In this document: one piece after another, positions 34,187 through 45,577 of the stretch
Layout of the letters: each line of letters starts with the position of its first letter
How positions within the stretch are numbered: position 1 is the stretch's first letter
Assembly (NCBI GenBank): GCA_014871385.1
Contig: CM026433.1
Coordinates: 16,372,644 to 16,436,643 of the forward strand
Source of the DNA: Ceratodon purpureus
Lineage: Eukaryota; Streptophyta; Bryopsida; Pseudoditrichales; Ditrichaceae
Reading direction: 5' to 3'
Length of the DNA stretch: 64,000 bases
Position numbers and translations under genes: made by a program
The notes under the pieces: model-generated
What the model saw: the letters and a program-made list of their open reading frames with translations, nothing else
The model's database searches: none
What the model was told of the DNA's origin: nothing

Positions 34187-37130
34187 GTGTGTGGTTACAG
34201 GCCTGATCATGCAATGCTGAAGGTAAGCGATATCCTGAGGCTCAGAGTAGAGGAAAAGGCGAGAGAGAAGAGCTTTCGGCACCGTCGCTCACAAGTTGAT
34301 TCAACTATGAGAAACGGGATCATACATAGCACATTTATATTGCTTGTATTCTTCTTCCTTTTGGCATCCTCGACCGTTGCATTATCAGCTGACGGTATGC
34401 TTCAACCGTATGCTTTGACGACATTTGAGTCATTAGACGGTCTTTTAAAGCTTGTCAAACTAATACGCTCTGTGTTCAAGTGTGGCATTGATATCGTTCA
34501 AAGCACTTCTAAGCGATCCGAAGGAGTATCTTGCGAACTGGAACGAAGCGGAAGCCGACCCTTGCAGATGGACTGGAGTTAGGTGCTTGCCTGAAACACG
34601 CCGCGTGCACATGCTGTAAGTAGCCCTTCTTTGCAAAACCTCATTGGTTTGCTCATCAAGTGCTCAGAGCTATGATCAAGCAAAAATTTGGTTACAGAAG
34701 TCTCTTTAATGAAAGTTGTTGCTTCATTTTGCCTACGTTTATCTTCAAAAAAATTAGGCTCGCCAAAATCTTGTGATATTGGACTTGAGATGAAGGACAT
34801 GAAATTATATCAATCCGTGAATTTTCCAAGGTAATGGCCTCTAAACGGTTGCGAGGATCTATATCACCAGCCATTGGCAAGCTTGGGCAGCTCCGTAGAG
34901 TGTTTGGCCTTGATCCAATAAACCTATAAGCCCAATCTCTAATATGGTTTAGTAATCTATTTGGTTTGAAGGCCTCAATGCTGCAAATATCATCTCGGTA
35001 CTGCTTGTGTCCTAAACATTGAAGGAGATTGAAGGCTGTCAATTCTCTTTGGGTTCAGGCGATATCTTGTGCACATACCGTGCCATGTTAGTCCAAGAAA
35101 TTGTCCTCTCAATATTTCTTTAAAGTGATGTTATTGCACCCGCAAGTAGTTGCAGAATTTGTCTCGCTTATTTCTAAACCGTGATTTTGTGCGTGTTACA
35201 GGAACTTGCATGCAAACCAGCTCTATGGACCAATTCCAAAAGAACCTGGCGACTGCAGTTTGAATTGAGATATTTGTAAGTTCTTTTTTAATGTTCCGAG
35301 GAAGTTTTGGTCAAGGCCATGACGTTCCCAATCAGGCAGTCCCACAGCTATCAATATGAAAAGAAATCAGTCCATTCAGTTCTATTATTTGAACCAAATG
35401 ATGTCCTTTTTTAATTTGTGAAACCCCACAAATCTTTTGACCATAACGTTACCTTTCATGTTCTGACCGCTGTGTATAATTAATTGGCTTGGATATTTCT
35501 GCAGATATCTACAGAAGAACTATCTCATTGGGAACATACCAACAGAGCTTGGAAAGCTCAGTCTTCTCAAAGCTTTGTAAGTGAGATCATCATACAAAAT
35601 CAATGTGGCAGCATTTGACGATTTATGTTGTACAAGGTTTGAAGTTCTAAAATCTTACAAAGTGAGTTTTGACCCGAGAGAATTTACTCATAATATGCAC
35701 TCTAAACTTGCAGGAACTTCTATAGTTCGAAACTTGCAGTAAACTTCCATATTTCTCTTGATTAGTGCTGTATGCATCGCCCTACTAATTGTTCTAGTGT
35801 GCTTTTGGTGCTGGTTCTTACGAACCGAGTATGGAACCCAGGAGAATGGTTTTGCCAAGGATGCTGAAGGTGCTTACCCCTGCTCTATCCTGTCAGTTTA
35901 AAATGTTCATCTTAATATATGTATAGTAGGAAGTGATTCTGAGGGGAGTGACTGGGATTGCGATATCCAGCTTTTCTTTGAGAGAATGATCTTACTTGAG
36001 TTTTGATTTTTTCGTGACCATGCTTAGTAGTGTTACTGTTCAAATCATCAAAATCATAAGTTGTTTTTCTCTGACCATGCAGCATACCACGGAGCGAAGG
36101 TGGTCAAATTCCATGGCGACTTGACTTACACATCCATGGATATCCTCAAGAGAACAAAACCGCTCGACGAGAGAGATATGATTGGCTCTGGGAGATTCGG
36201 CACTGTGTACCGCCTAGTTATGGAAGATGGCAACAGCTTTACTGGGAAGCGGATTGGGGTATTGGAATTATCATCTGATGCTGTCTTTGAAAGGGAGTTG
36301 AAGATCTTGGGTTTAGGGTCAAGCATGGAAACCTTGTGAACCTCCGTGGATACTGCATTTCCCCAGTTGCCAAGTTTCTGATATATGACTATCTACCTCG
36401 CGGAAATCTAGAAGAATCTCTACACGGTGTGTTTCTGACTCCTCTGTTCCCCTTTTGTGAATTTTTCAGCTGGATTGATCTAACGCTATTATGAACCTGG
36501 CTAAGAAAACTTGTTCCTAGATCAATATATTCCATTATATAGAATGTTGTCCTTGAAGTCACTGAGATTTCTCTGAGGATTTTCCCTAAGTAAAGCCTTT
36601 CACAGCCATCTTGTTTACACATGCATGTCGTCACCAACTTGGGTCTCACATCGTCAATTTCCGCATCTTCCAGCAGACACAGAATGTTTATTGGACAATT
36701 GAATAATCGTCAATGATTCATGCGAAGTAACTTACAATCAATTGCTACTTGTCCATCAGATAGAGAGCTGCAAGCGGTAGTACTGAACTGAGCAGTGCGA
36801 ATGAGGATAGCCATTGGAACTGGCCAGGGGATTGCACACTTGGACCAAGGGTGCTTCCCTCCCATCGTCCACAGTGATATTAAGTCGAGCAATGTTCTGC
36901 TAGATGAGAATCTGGATCCAGTGCCAGAGGAGCGTCCTACAATGCACCGAGTGGTGCAATTACTGGAGACCATCCCCCACTTCCCCGGTCCCAGCGAGCT
37001 CACGAACTCCCACAGATCACCTCATTCTGTCAAGGAAGCCCGAGGCCGGTAGACAATTCCAAATTTTCCATAGGACAAGAAATGCCATAACACCAGCTCA
37101 AGGAGGTCTTAAGATCGTACCATAGAGATT
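34187..37130 (+). pseudogene. FEI-like LRR receptor kinase, deleted and frameshifted
   Basis: Order matches FEI-type LRR kinases (plasma membrane, few LRRs). Signal peptide from Met 34,307 (HSTFILLVFFFLLASSTVAL); LRRNT part to 34,615 (SDPKEYLANWNEAEADPCRW), in another frame; LRR exons 35,202-35,275 (NLHANQLYGPIP) and 35,505-35,575 (YLQKNYLIGNIPTELGKLS) with a frameshift at about 35,262; membrane segment about 35,760-35,870 (VCIALLIVLVCFWCWFL). Kinase exon 36,083-36,426 has IGSGRFGTVY and the lysine in FTGKRIG, with a frameshift near 36,318 before NLVNLRGYC. The last exon, about 36,796-37,052, has IVHSDIKSSNVLLDENLDP (HSD for HRD) joined directly to PEERPTMHRVVQLLE, so DFG through subdomain X is deleted. 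About five LRRs are expected; two are seen. Confidence 0.88.
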
Positions 37131-38385
37131 AATATGTACGACATCAGTTCTTCGGTTACATGGTGGCTTGTATCTGAGGATCCAAGTACATTTGCCACTC
37201 TCCAGTTTTATTTTCTAAAACTGCTGCAAAGACGGTCAGGCTGGACCATAATGGTATACTGGCCCAGATTAACATCAAAGAATTGACCTCCACAAAATAT
37301 GCAAAATATCCAAGGATCAACAGATGCCATTCTCCTTAGGTTTGCATCCCCAAGGTGACGGGTGGTGTTTGTATGAACTCCTAGGCCAAGGATGTAAGCC
37401 AGCCTTCCATTTCTTGTACATTATACATCTGAATAATCAACGCTCGGAAAGCACTATTAGAGCTAAATGCGCTTTGATTACTTCCTCTTTGGACACAGGA
37501 TCTGGATCATCTCTAAAAAAGATGACCGGAATGAAACGATTGGAGCCTCTTGGAATGAAATGTCACAACCATACCTGCCAAATGCAAGGGCATGAAGTTG
37601 ATACCAGCCATTCATATTCGAATCATGTGGGAGGGTTCATAAGTAAAAAAATTCAAGATACTTATTACATGTTTTATGTTTTAGAGCTGATGTGTGGGGA
37701 TCTTATCAAGTGAATTTCTCTTCTTCCTTGTGCAGAACCTTGGATAGTTTTAGAATCTGAGTTGACCGCATTAACTCACAACCCCGATCAGCTACTTCTG
37801 GATTTCATATCTCTTCAGTCTTAGCACTGAGCATTTTTGATGGCTCCACAGATTGTTGATTAGCAAGTTTCTCAACGGCCCTCTGTCTAATCTATGCAAA
37901 GTTTTAGGATCATCCTTCCTCCCTTACACCACAGACACTTTGCTTCTCTGGCTGTAAAAGTTCTTACAAGTGTGTCAAATGGGGAGAATGTATTCGTTAG
38001 ATCTGTTAATCTATCATGAGCATCACGTTTTCCAAATAACCGCACAAAGCTTGCATGTGCGATTTGAAGAAATATGACGATTAAATATAATGATTACAAT
38101 CCTTTTGAAATGAAGTAAATTTAATTATAATTATTCAATGCTCATAAATTTTGTTTTAAATAAAAGTAGAGATCTCAAACTTATAGCATGTTGTTAAATA
38201 ATTTAAAAGAAATCAATGTAATTTATTTCAATATTGTTATTAAAATTTTACTTAAAAACTCTCTAAATTTATCTCAATTCTTTAATTGGAAAATAAGTCA
38301 TTAAAATATTTGCATTCTCTATGAAAACTAACTTCCAATTCAAAGGCAGTTTACACTATAGACCATACAAATTGACTCTAGTCTT
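37131..38385. other. no gene seen; AT-rich
   Basis: Intergenic sequence after the LRR kinase remnant. 38,040-38,340 is very AT-rich. No supportable frame or repeat. Confidence 0.5.
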
Positions 38386-38832
38386 CAAAGCTCGCATTCA
38401 GAGTGAAAAATGCAACGTCATCGTATATATTGTCATTCACATCAAACGTAGTCCCCCGTAGGGGTTCATCAGATTTGAATTCAACTACGTCGCCTAGAGT
38501 ACGACTACTCTCGAAGGAGGCATGTTCATCTCACCCGGCTCATTCTCTACTCCGAGCCTATGCGCCCTGTTTTCTTCCTGTGAGGAGACAGCATGTGTTG
38601 ATTTTGTCACCGCCTTGCTGCGGAGACAAGCATTTAGGAGATCACCTAAAACGTGATGTCTATAAACTCGAATCCTTCTCATCTGAAAAGAGATAAGGCA
38701 TCAGCTTCCACATCTCAGACACTATTCATAGGGTCAGAGGAAGCCATCCCAGGGTACGGTCGGGCTGCCACATCCACAATCGTCAGTGACTCTGGATGGC
38801 TCATTCTTCTACTTTCGAGAGATGAGCCCCCC
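38386..38832 (-). pseudogene. TKL kinase 5' fragment, copy III (short)
   Basis: On the minus strand it carries part of the Pro/Ser region (PYPGMASSDPMNSV) and the HHVLGDLLNACLRSKAVTKS stretch preceding the kinase domain, plus the start of the N-lobe (PDESLRG-like near 38,465). The middle of the N-terminal region is deleted. It is joined at about 38,832 to R1 copy d through the shared phrase GGGAAATCAAGCTCG. Confidence 0.65.
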
Positions 38833-39650
38833 GGGAAATCAAGCTCGATGTCGACCTCCAACCGCAAGTGATGGACTCCGTGATAAGTACGGCGAGGAGC
38901 ATGCCGTAGTAATGCTCTAATGTTTGTGTACATAGGCCAACCTTAGTTCCAGGATGTAGACCGAAACGCATGTAGACCTAAACCTCAGGAGGTAAAAGAA
39001 GCTGGAAGCCTCGATGTTTATGAGCCTACTCACGCAATGCATCCGGTGCTTCTTTGCAGTCGATGACCATTTCTCCCATAACGAGATAGCAATAACTTTG
39101 ATAAAGGATACTTGTACAGCTTATCGGCGATGCGTATCAAGCCTTGCCCCCCATTAACAATACCTTTATACACAAATGCAGTCAATATGTCTTACTTCGG
39201 TATCAAAAGGTTACATCAATTTTTGACTTGCGCAAAGGTTCACACTTGGGAAACAACTATAAGGAGATTCCTACGTACGGGGCAAAAACAGAAACCAAGG
39301 GAACAGACCCACGCACATTCTTCCAATACATATATGAGAAAGTATGCATGTGAGCGGCTCTTATTTGTAGTATTGAAAACGTGGGATTGCAGGCTCTCCA
39401 CATGTAAAAGGACGTCGGGGTGGATCTCACACCAAACTCATACATGGTGATCAACAATGAGATGTCCTGGTTGCAAGATTAAATTTTGTGCTGCATCCCC
39501 AAACACGCAAGTAACTACACAAGCTACGGACTTCCTAGAAAATTCCAGAATTGAAGCATGCCCCGAAAACTTCAAACTTGCACCTGAATGTACTCCTAAC
39601 TAGTTCAACGCAACATTTCGCGAATCACCTACGCTTAGACCAGAGTTCCA
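38833..39650. repeat. R1 block, copy d
   Basis: Near-identical to copy a over about 770 bp (12,025-12,800), 26.8 kb apart in direct orientation. It retains the about 120 bp that copy a lost next to the kinase fragment. Confidence 0.85.
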
Positions 39651-40906
39651 GGAAATTACGACAGACTCATACTCAAACCTCGCATTCAGAGTGAAAAATG
39701 CAACGTCATCGTCTATATTGTCATTCACACCAAACGTAATCCCCCGTAGGGATTCATCATATTTGAATTGAACTACGTCGCCTAGAGTACGAATACTCTC
39801 GACGGAGGCATGTTCATTCCACCTAGCCCATTCTCAACTCCGGGCCTATGCGTCCTGTTTTCTTCGAGTGAGCAGACACCAGGGGTTGATTTTGTCACCG
39901 TCTTGCCGCTGAGACAAGCATTTAGGAGATCACCTAAAACGTGACGTCTATAAACTCTACCTGAACATGGTAAACTTGTATTCATCAAACCCCTCCATTC
40001 CGCATGGTACCTTGCAAGGGAGGAAAACTAAATCTCTTTGTTCCACCTCACTCTACGGTGTCGACCTCGGTAGACTTTGTAATCTCCACCCTCCTCTCCT
40101 GGCTTTCATCCTCGTTGCTTTCTGTTGTCTCTCCACTATCATATGAAATCACTTAAGTTTTTGAGCCCTTTATTGTTACAGTTGCAAGGTGACCTGCCGA
40201 GAATATCGGACGAGGGACGGCCTCACAAATTCGTGATGAGATGATGTTGTTGCGACAGGAGGGTTTAGAGGCGATTGCATCCGCATATCATGATCACCAG
40301 AGATGTTGACGTCCCGGATTCTAACCGGTGGAGAAATTCCACAAGGATCGAAATCCTTATTGCTGTTGACATCCTCCACCATGGTATACCCCTCAACGTC
40401 TCCACCTCGATCCACAAACCTCCACCTTGACATGCCTCGCCATCAACGTTGTGTTCTTCTAATACCTTATTCTCAATCGACGATGGTCCGCTCGTGTCCT
40501 GAGTAGAGTGACTGCCACGTCGGGTTGCTCGCTCGAATCCTTCTCATCTAGGAAAAGATGAGGCATCAGCTCCCACATCTTGTGCACTATGTACAGGGTC
40601 AGGGGAAGCCATCCCTGGGTACGGTGGAGCTACCACATCCACAATCGTCCGTGAGTCTGGAGGGCTCATTCTTCTACTTCCGAGAGGTGAGCCACTGGGG
40701 GCCGTCTCTACAGTCTGCAATCTGCATGAGTAAGTGCGATGGATAAGTGGGTCGAGAGGTGAAGCTGCAAAGTCAATTGGCGAGTCTGAGAGAAGGAAAC
40801 CGATCGTGAGAGGAGGGAACGAATTGAAATCGTGGACATCGTTGTGGGTAGAGGCGGTTGGGTCTTGGCACCGTTCGGAAATCAATGTTGTAATTGCGAA
40901 TGGCAC
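39651..40906 (-). pseudogene. TKL kinase 5' fragment, copy IV
   Basis: The minus strand begins at 40,906 (MPFAITTLISERCQDPTAST), with the same Pro/Ser region, acidic tail (TESNEDES-like) and RRHVLGDLLNACLSGKTVTK stretch as copy I. It ends near 39,690 at the point where copy I continues into its kinase N-lobe; here the frame continues instead as DDVAFFTLNARFEYESVVIS. Frameshifts near 40,550 and 40,430. Nearly identical to copy II. Confidence 0.7.
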
Positions 40907-41104
40907 GGCCCGAACAATTTCGCACTTTGAAGCTCTGTCTTGTCAGAGAACTCTAGAAAGCATGTGCAAGTGGGCTGTGTTCCATCGGCACTATTGAGAG
41001 AGGGGCTCGTTGAGGAGCATTGCAACACAGCCAGCAGCCAATCGTCGGCGACATCCACGGCGCTCTATCACCAGTGACGGGTAGATCAAGGATAAATTAG
41101 AATT

Positions 41105-44100
41105 GGGAGGTTGAGGTTTTAGGGTCGAATTCATTTGGAGTCTGAGATGTGACTTTGGATGTTGGGTTTGCTCAATAGAGTTTTGGGGCTTCAGGGTATA
41201 TGATCCTTGGTGTAGCGTACTTCACACCGGCGCCCTTCAAACAGCAACAACACCGTCTTCCTAGCGCACACTCTCCCCCGTCATCGCCCTTCTACACCGG
41301 TGGTCACACTAGTGTAATTGTGTCCACCTACACTCGGGTCACACTAGTGTAACTCCAAGGAGATGAGGTGTGAGTGCATCGGCCTATACCCGGGGTTACA
41401 CCGGTGTGATCCTTGGAGGACGAGGTGTGAGTGTGTCCAAGTACACCCGGGGTGTGGTGTATGCTCACGGAATTGAGGTGTGAGCGCATCGGCCCACACC
41501 TCGGGTCACACCAGTGTACCGTCACGGAGATGGGGTGTGAGTGTGCCATCCTACACCCAAGTCACATTGTCCGCCTACACCCGGGTCACACCGGTGTAAT
41601 TTCACAGAGATAAGGTATAGGTGTGACCGCCTACACCCAAGTCACACTCTCTGCGTACACTCAAGGTCACACCCGTGTAACCTCACGCTGAGGAGGTGTG
41701 TATGACTGCCTACACCCGAGTCACACCGGTGTAACTTTAAGGACATGAGGTGTAAGTGCATCGGCCTACACCCGGGGTCACACCGGTGTGAGTGTGTCTA
41801 AGTACACCTAGGGTGTGGTGTAAGCTCAAGGAATTCAGGTGTGAGCGCATCGGCCCACACCCAGGGTCACACCGGTGTACCCTCACGGAGACGGGGTGTG
41901 AGTGTGCCAGCCTACACCCATCGTGCCAGTGTCCGCCTACATTCGGGGTCAGACCGGTGTAACCTCACGCAGAGAAGGTGTGTGTGACTGCCTACACCCG
42001 GGTCACACCAGTCTAACTCCAAGGAAATGAGGTGTAAGTGCATCGGCCTACAACCAGGGTCACACCGGTGTGAGTATCTAAGTACACCTGGGGTGTGGTG
42101 TACGCTCACGGAATTCAGGTGTGATCGCATCGGCCTACACCTGGAGCCATAGTAGTGTCACCTCACGGAGACGAGGTGTGAGTGTGCCCGCCTACAGCGG
42201 AGGTCACACCGGAGGTCATAGGAGGGGTCACACTGTCCGTCTACCCCCGGGTCACAACGGTGTAACCTCGCGGACATGAGGTGTGAGTGTACCAGCCTAC
42301 ACCCGGCGTCACACTGATGTAACTCTACGGGATGAGGTGTGAGCTGAAACCACGTATAGCCCGGGTCACACGGGTGTAACTCTACTTGCATCAGGTGTGA
42401 GTGTATGCTTACACCCGGGCTGTGGTGTTAGCTCATAAAATTGAGGTGTAAGTGTATCGACCTACACCCAAGTCACACCAGTGTCGCGTTTGTTATATAT
42501 GGTGTGACTGTGTCCGCTCACACCGAGGGTCACACTAGTGTGACTTCACGGAGAAGAGGTGTGCGTGTGTCCGTCTACACCTGACGTCACACTGTCACCC
42601 TTAACCCCCAACGTCACACTGTCCGTCTACACCTGGGGTCACACCGGTGTGACCCCTGTTATGTATGGTGTGGGTGTGTCCGCCTACACCTGGGGTTATA
42701 CCAGTGTGATCCTTGTGATATTTGGTGTGAGTGCATCCTCTTCTGTAGCAAACGCCATGCATCCTCTTTTCTCTTCGTTGAAACATCCGGTTCAGTAGCA
42801 CAATGCTTGCAAGACGAAACTCTTGAAACTGAAAGTAGCGTCCAGACACTCTAACAACACCCAGCATGAAAACAATGAAAACAAATATATAGAGGTGAAG
42901 ACAACTAACAAAACACAAATAAAAACAAAGGACTACACCAGGGGGGTTACACGGTGTAGCTAATGGGTAAGAGGGACACAGTTACACCCCTTTGCAAAGG
43001 GGTGACACCACGGGGTTACACGGGTGTAGGTAAGGGCTGGGGGGGAACACCACTTCGCAAAGGGGCTACACCAAGGGTTTACACCAGGGAGTTACACGGG
43101 TGTAGAGGAGCTTGGCTCATGGGAACACTATCACGCCTTGGTTGCAAAGGAGTGAGCGGACTGCTTATCAGCGTGTGAGATTGAATGAAACACAGTTTCA
43201 GGCAATGCACTATTTCCTTTGAAGGGGAAATCAAGATAAGAAATAAAATAATGAATCCAGCATAAAATCAAGTTTCATAAATATTATATTTTATCCTCGT
43301 AAAAGTGAATGAGTATCATAAAGCAAACCCATCGAGCGGAGCGAGAAGGGTTTGACTAAGGGCAATGGGTCCGGTAGGACCCATTGCCCGTTACGTCTTA
43401 GGGTTATCTCAAAACAATGGATGTGGAGTAGCTGGGGTTGATCTCATTGAATTTTAGGTTTTATAGCCCCCATATTCATCCGGGTTATGTTAAAAAATAA
43501 ATATGACCCAAGCTTACCATATCAAAAGGGTTTAGGGTGCAAGAAACACGTGTACAAAAATCATTTATCTCAACATATGCACTCGATCTAATTAATCAGA
43601 TTAGTTATTTATTTGTAAGAAAATCACGAATGTAACAACTACATTTTTGAAAAGTTAACTTGGGATGCTTTGAATCATAAAATCAAATAAGTAAATCATC
43701 CTAGCTTCAGCACATAGTCACGTTATTTTCCTATAGAATCCGCTATGTGTACCTCAAAATATAGACTCTCAAAAGACTACCTCCAAGGAAAAACACCGAG
43801 GGGTTATACAGTCACACCTTATTTGCAAAAGAATTACACCAGTGATCGGGCTACATCAATGCGTCAATGGACTAGGAGGAATCCCGTAACACCTTCTTTG
43901 CAAAGAAGTTACATCAAGGGGTTACACTGGTGTAGCTACTAGCAAAGGGCTGTGGGGAAGACCGTCACACCTTGTTTGCAAACGGATTACACGACGGGGG
44001 TTACACTAGTGTATCAAAGGACTCGTACAAACACCATTACACCTTCTTCGCAAAGGGTTCACACCAGCGTAGCGAAGGGCTTAGGTGAACACCGTCACAT

Positions 44101-45560
44101 CTTCTTTACAAACGGATTACACCACAGGGGTTACACCGGTGCAGCTAAAGGCTCTTCCGCCCGCGCTCTCTCTTGTGTCTGCGTACACTCCCCCATCCGC
44201 GCTCGTCCGCCCGCGCCCCCTCATCCGCCTGCGTACGCTCGTTCGCCCGCGCCCCTTCTTCCGCCTGCGCCATGTCTTCCCTCTGCGCCCTCCCTTCGGC
44301 CTGCGCACTCTCTTTTGTCAGCGCTCGTGCGCCAGCATCCTCCTAGCCCATACGCCCTCTAGCGTCAAGTCCGCGCCCTATGGCATCTGTTGAATCAAAG
44401 CCGGACTTATTGACTTGTTCATTTTATACGATGCCGAGTATTCCGGTTGCCCCGATAAAATCCACGCAATTTAGTTGATCTTTTGAGCACTTCTCTGAGT
44501 CTTTAAAAATCGTTGTATTGTTTTGAAGTGATTCTCTTAGAAGTAGGTACTTGCGGTAGAAATAATTTCTATCGTTTTATTGATGTTACTCTTGAACATG
44601 ATGAACTAATTAATCTGGCGTAGATTCAAGTGGTGGTCTCGAAGATGACTTTTGAGTTCACAATCAGGATCTAAGGGATGACCACACCGAAGTGCATAAC
44701 CACGTATTCAACAAACTTGGCAACGAGGTGTTTCCTGGGAGCAACATTGCGGACGCTCCTCCAACAATCTCTGGAGTATAAGGGCACAGAGCACAACAAC
44801 ACACAAGGCCATGACTACTTTTGTAATGTACCATATGTTGGCACGAAGGCATCACCAGTGCGTCCACAAAGATCAGATCAACCAGCTATGTATATCAAAT
44901 ATTTAGGAAAAACTTCGAGAGACTCAATCAATGAGAAACAAGATGTGTCATGTGGGCAAGAAAAGGAGAAAAAAATGAGTGTACATGATTATTCTTGTGT
45001 TCGTTGGATTCAGGTGATCACGTAAATCCTAGCAACCCCCTGCGACACCGTGACATTACATAACTTGAATTTCGACATGAATTAACAAGATCACGAGGTG
45101 GATACACATCTTCCTCGCATGTTACTACATAGAAACTAAAGTCTGTAACGAAGAGCTATAGAGCGTTCAAGATGTATACCATGCATGATTTGAACTCAGT
45201 ATTTTCCTTCCAAGCATTCATATAAGCTAGATGGAAATTGCCTCCGAAAAGTTCAGAAGTAGTTTGGGCGAGGAATAGAACGAATGAAATATAAGCCCAA
45301 AGAGGGTAAAACTCTTACATAACAACCAATAATGGAATAGTAATGTAGAATAAACACATAAGAATGGATTATACAACGACAACAACCGTACCGGCAAAAG
45401 CTTCCAAGTCACAACCAATCCTCGGACCTCAATACCGCAAAAACAATTCACTCAACTATGGAAAAGTGCTCAGCACCATTAACGAGGTCACCTAAAATAA
45501 TCCCTAAGAATACACGCTCCCTTATAATTTCGCCACCCCAAACATATGAACAAGTATCAC
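41105..45560 (+). repeat. composite satellite element, copy 6
   Basis: Flank 41,105-41,290; array A 41,291-42,717; linker 42,718-42,932; array B segment 42,933-43,180; AT-rich segment 43,180-43,790 with an empty TTAA site at 43,592; array B segment 43,791-44,150; CpG-rich block 44,150-44,375; extra segment 44,376-45,290; diverged tail 45,291-45,560. At 42,640-42,657 an array monomer contains the perfect 18-bp palindrome GGTCACACCGGTGTGACC. The tail runs straight into the 375-bp satellite. Confidence 0.85.
44678..45025 (+). other. open frame shared with composite copy 3
   Basis: Counterpart of 19,949-20,269. From LATRCFLGATLRTLLQQSLE to VRWIQVIT and stop, the two copies align with amino acid changes and one 21-nt in-frame difference (GTKASPVRPQRSDQ against GTKGLDQ). 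No known family is recognised. Confidence 0.35.
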
Positions 45561-45577
45561 ACAGCATGATCCTACCA

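Noticed and set aside
34692-35042. Minus-strand frame of 116 codons inside the FEI-like intron
   Set aside because: No recognisable domain and it overlaps the intron of a plus-strand gene; probably chance.
42640-42657. Palindromic T-box (Brachyury-type) binding sites in array A
   Set aside because: TCACACC/GGTGTGA resembles such sites, but T-box factors are not known from plants; treated as a palindromic satellite core.
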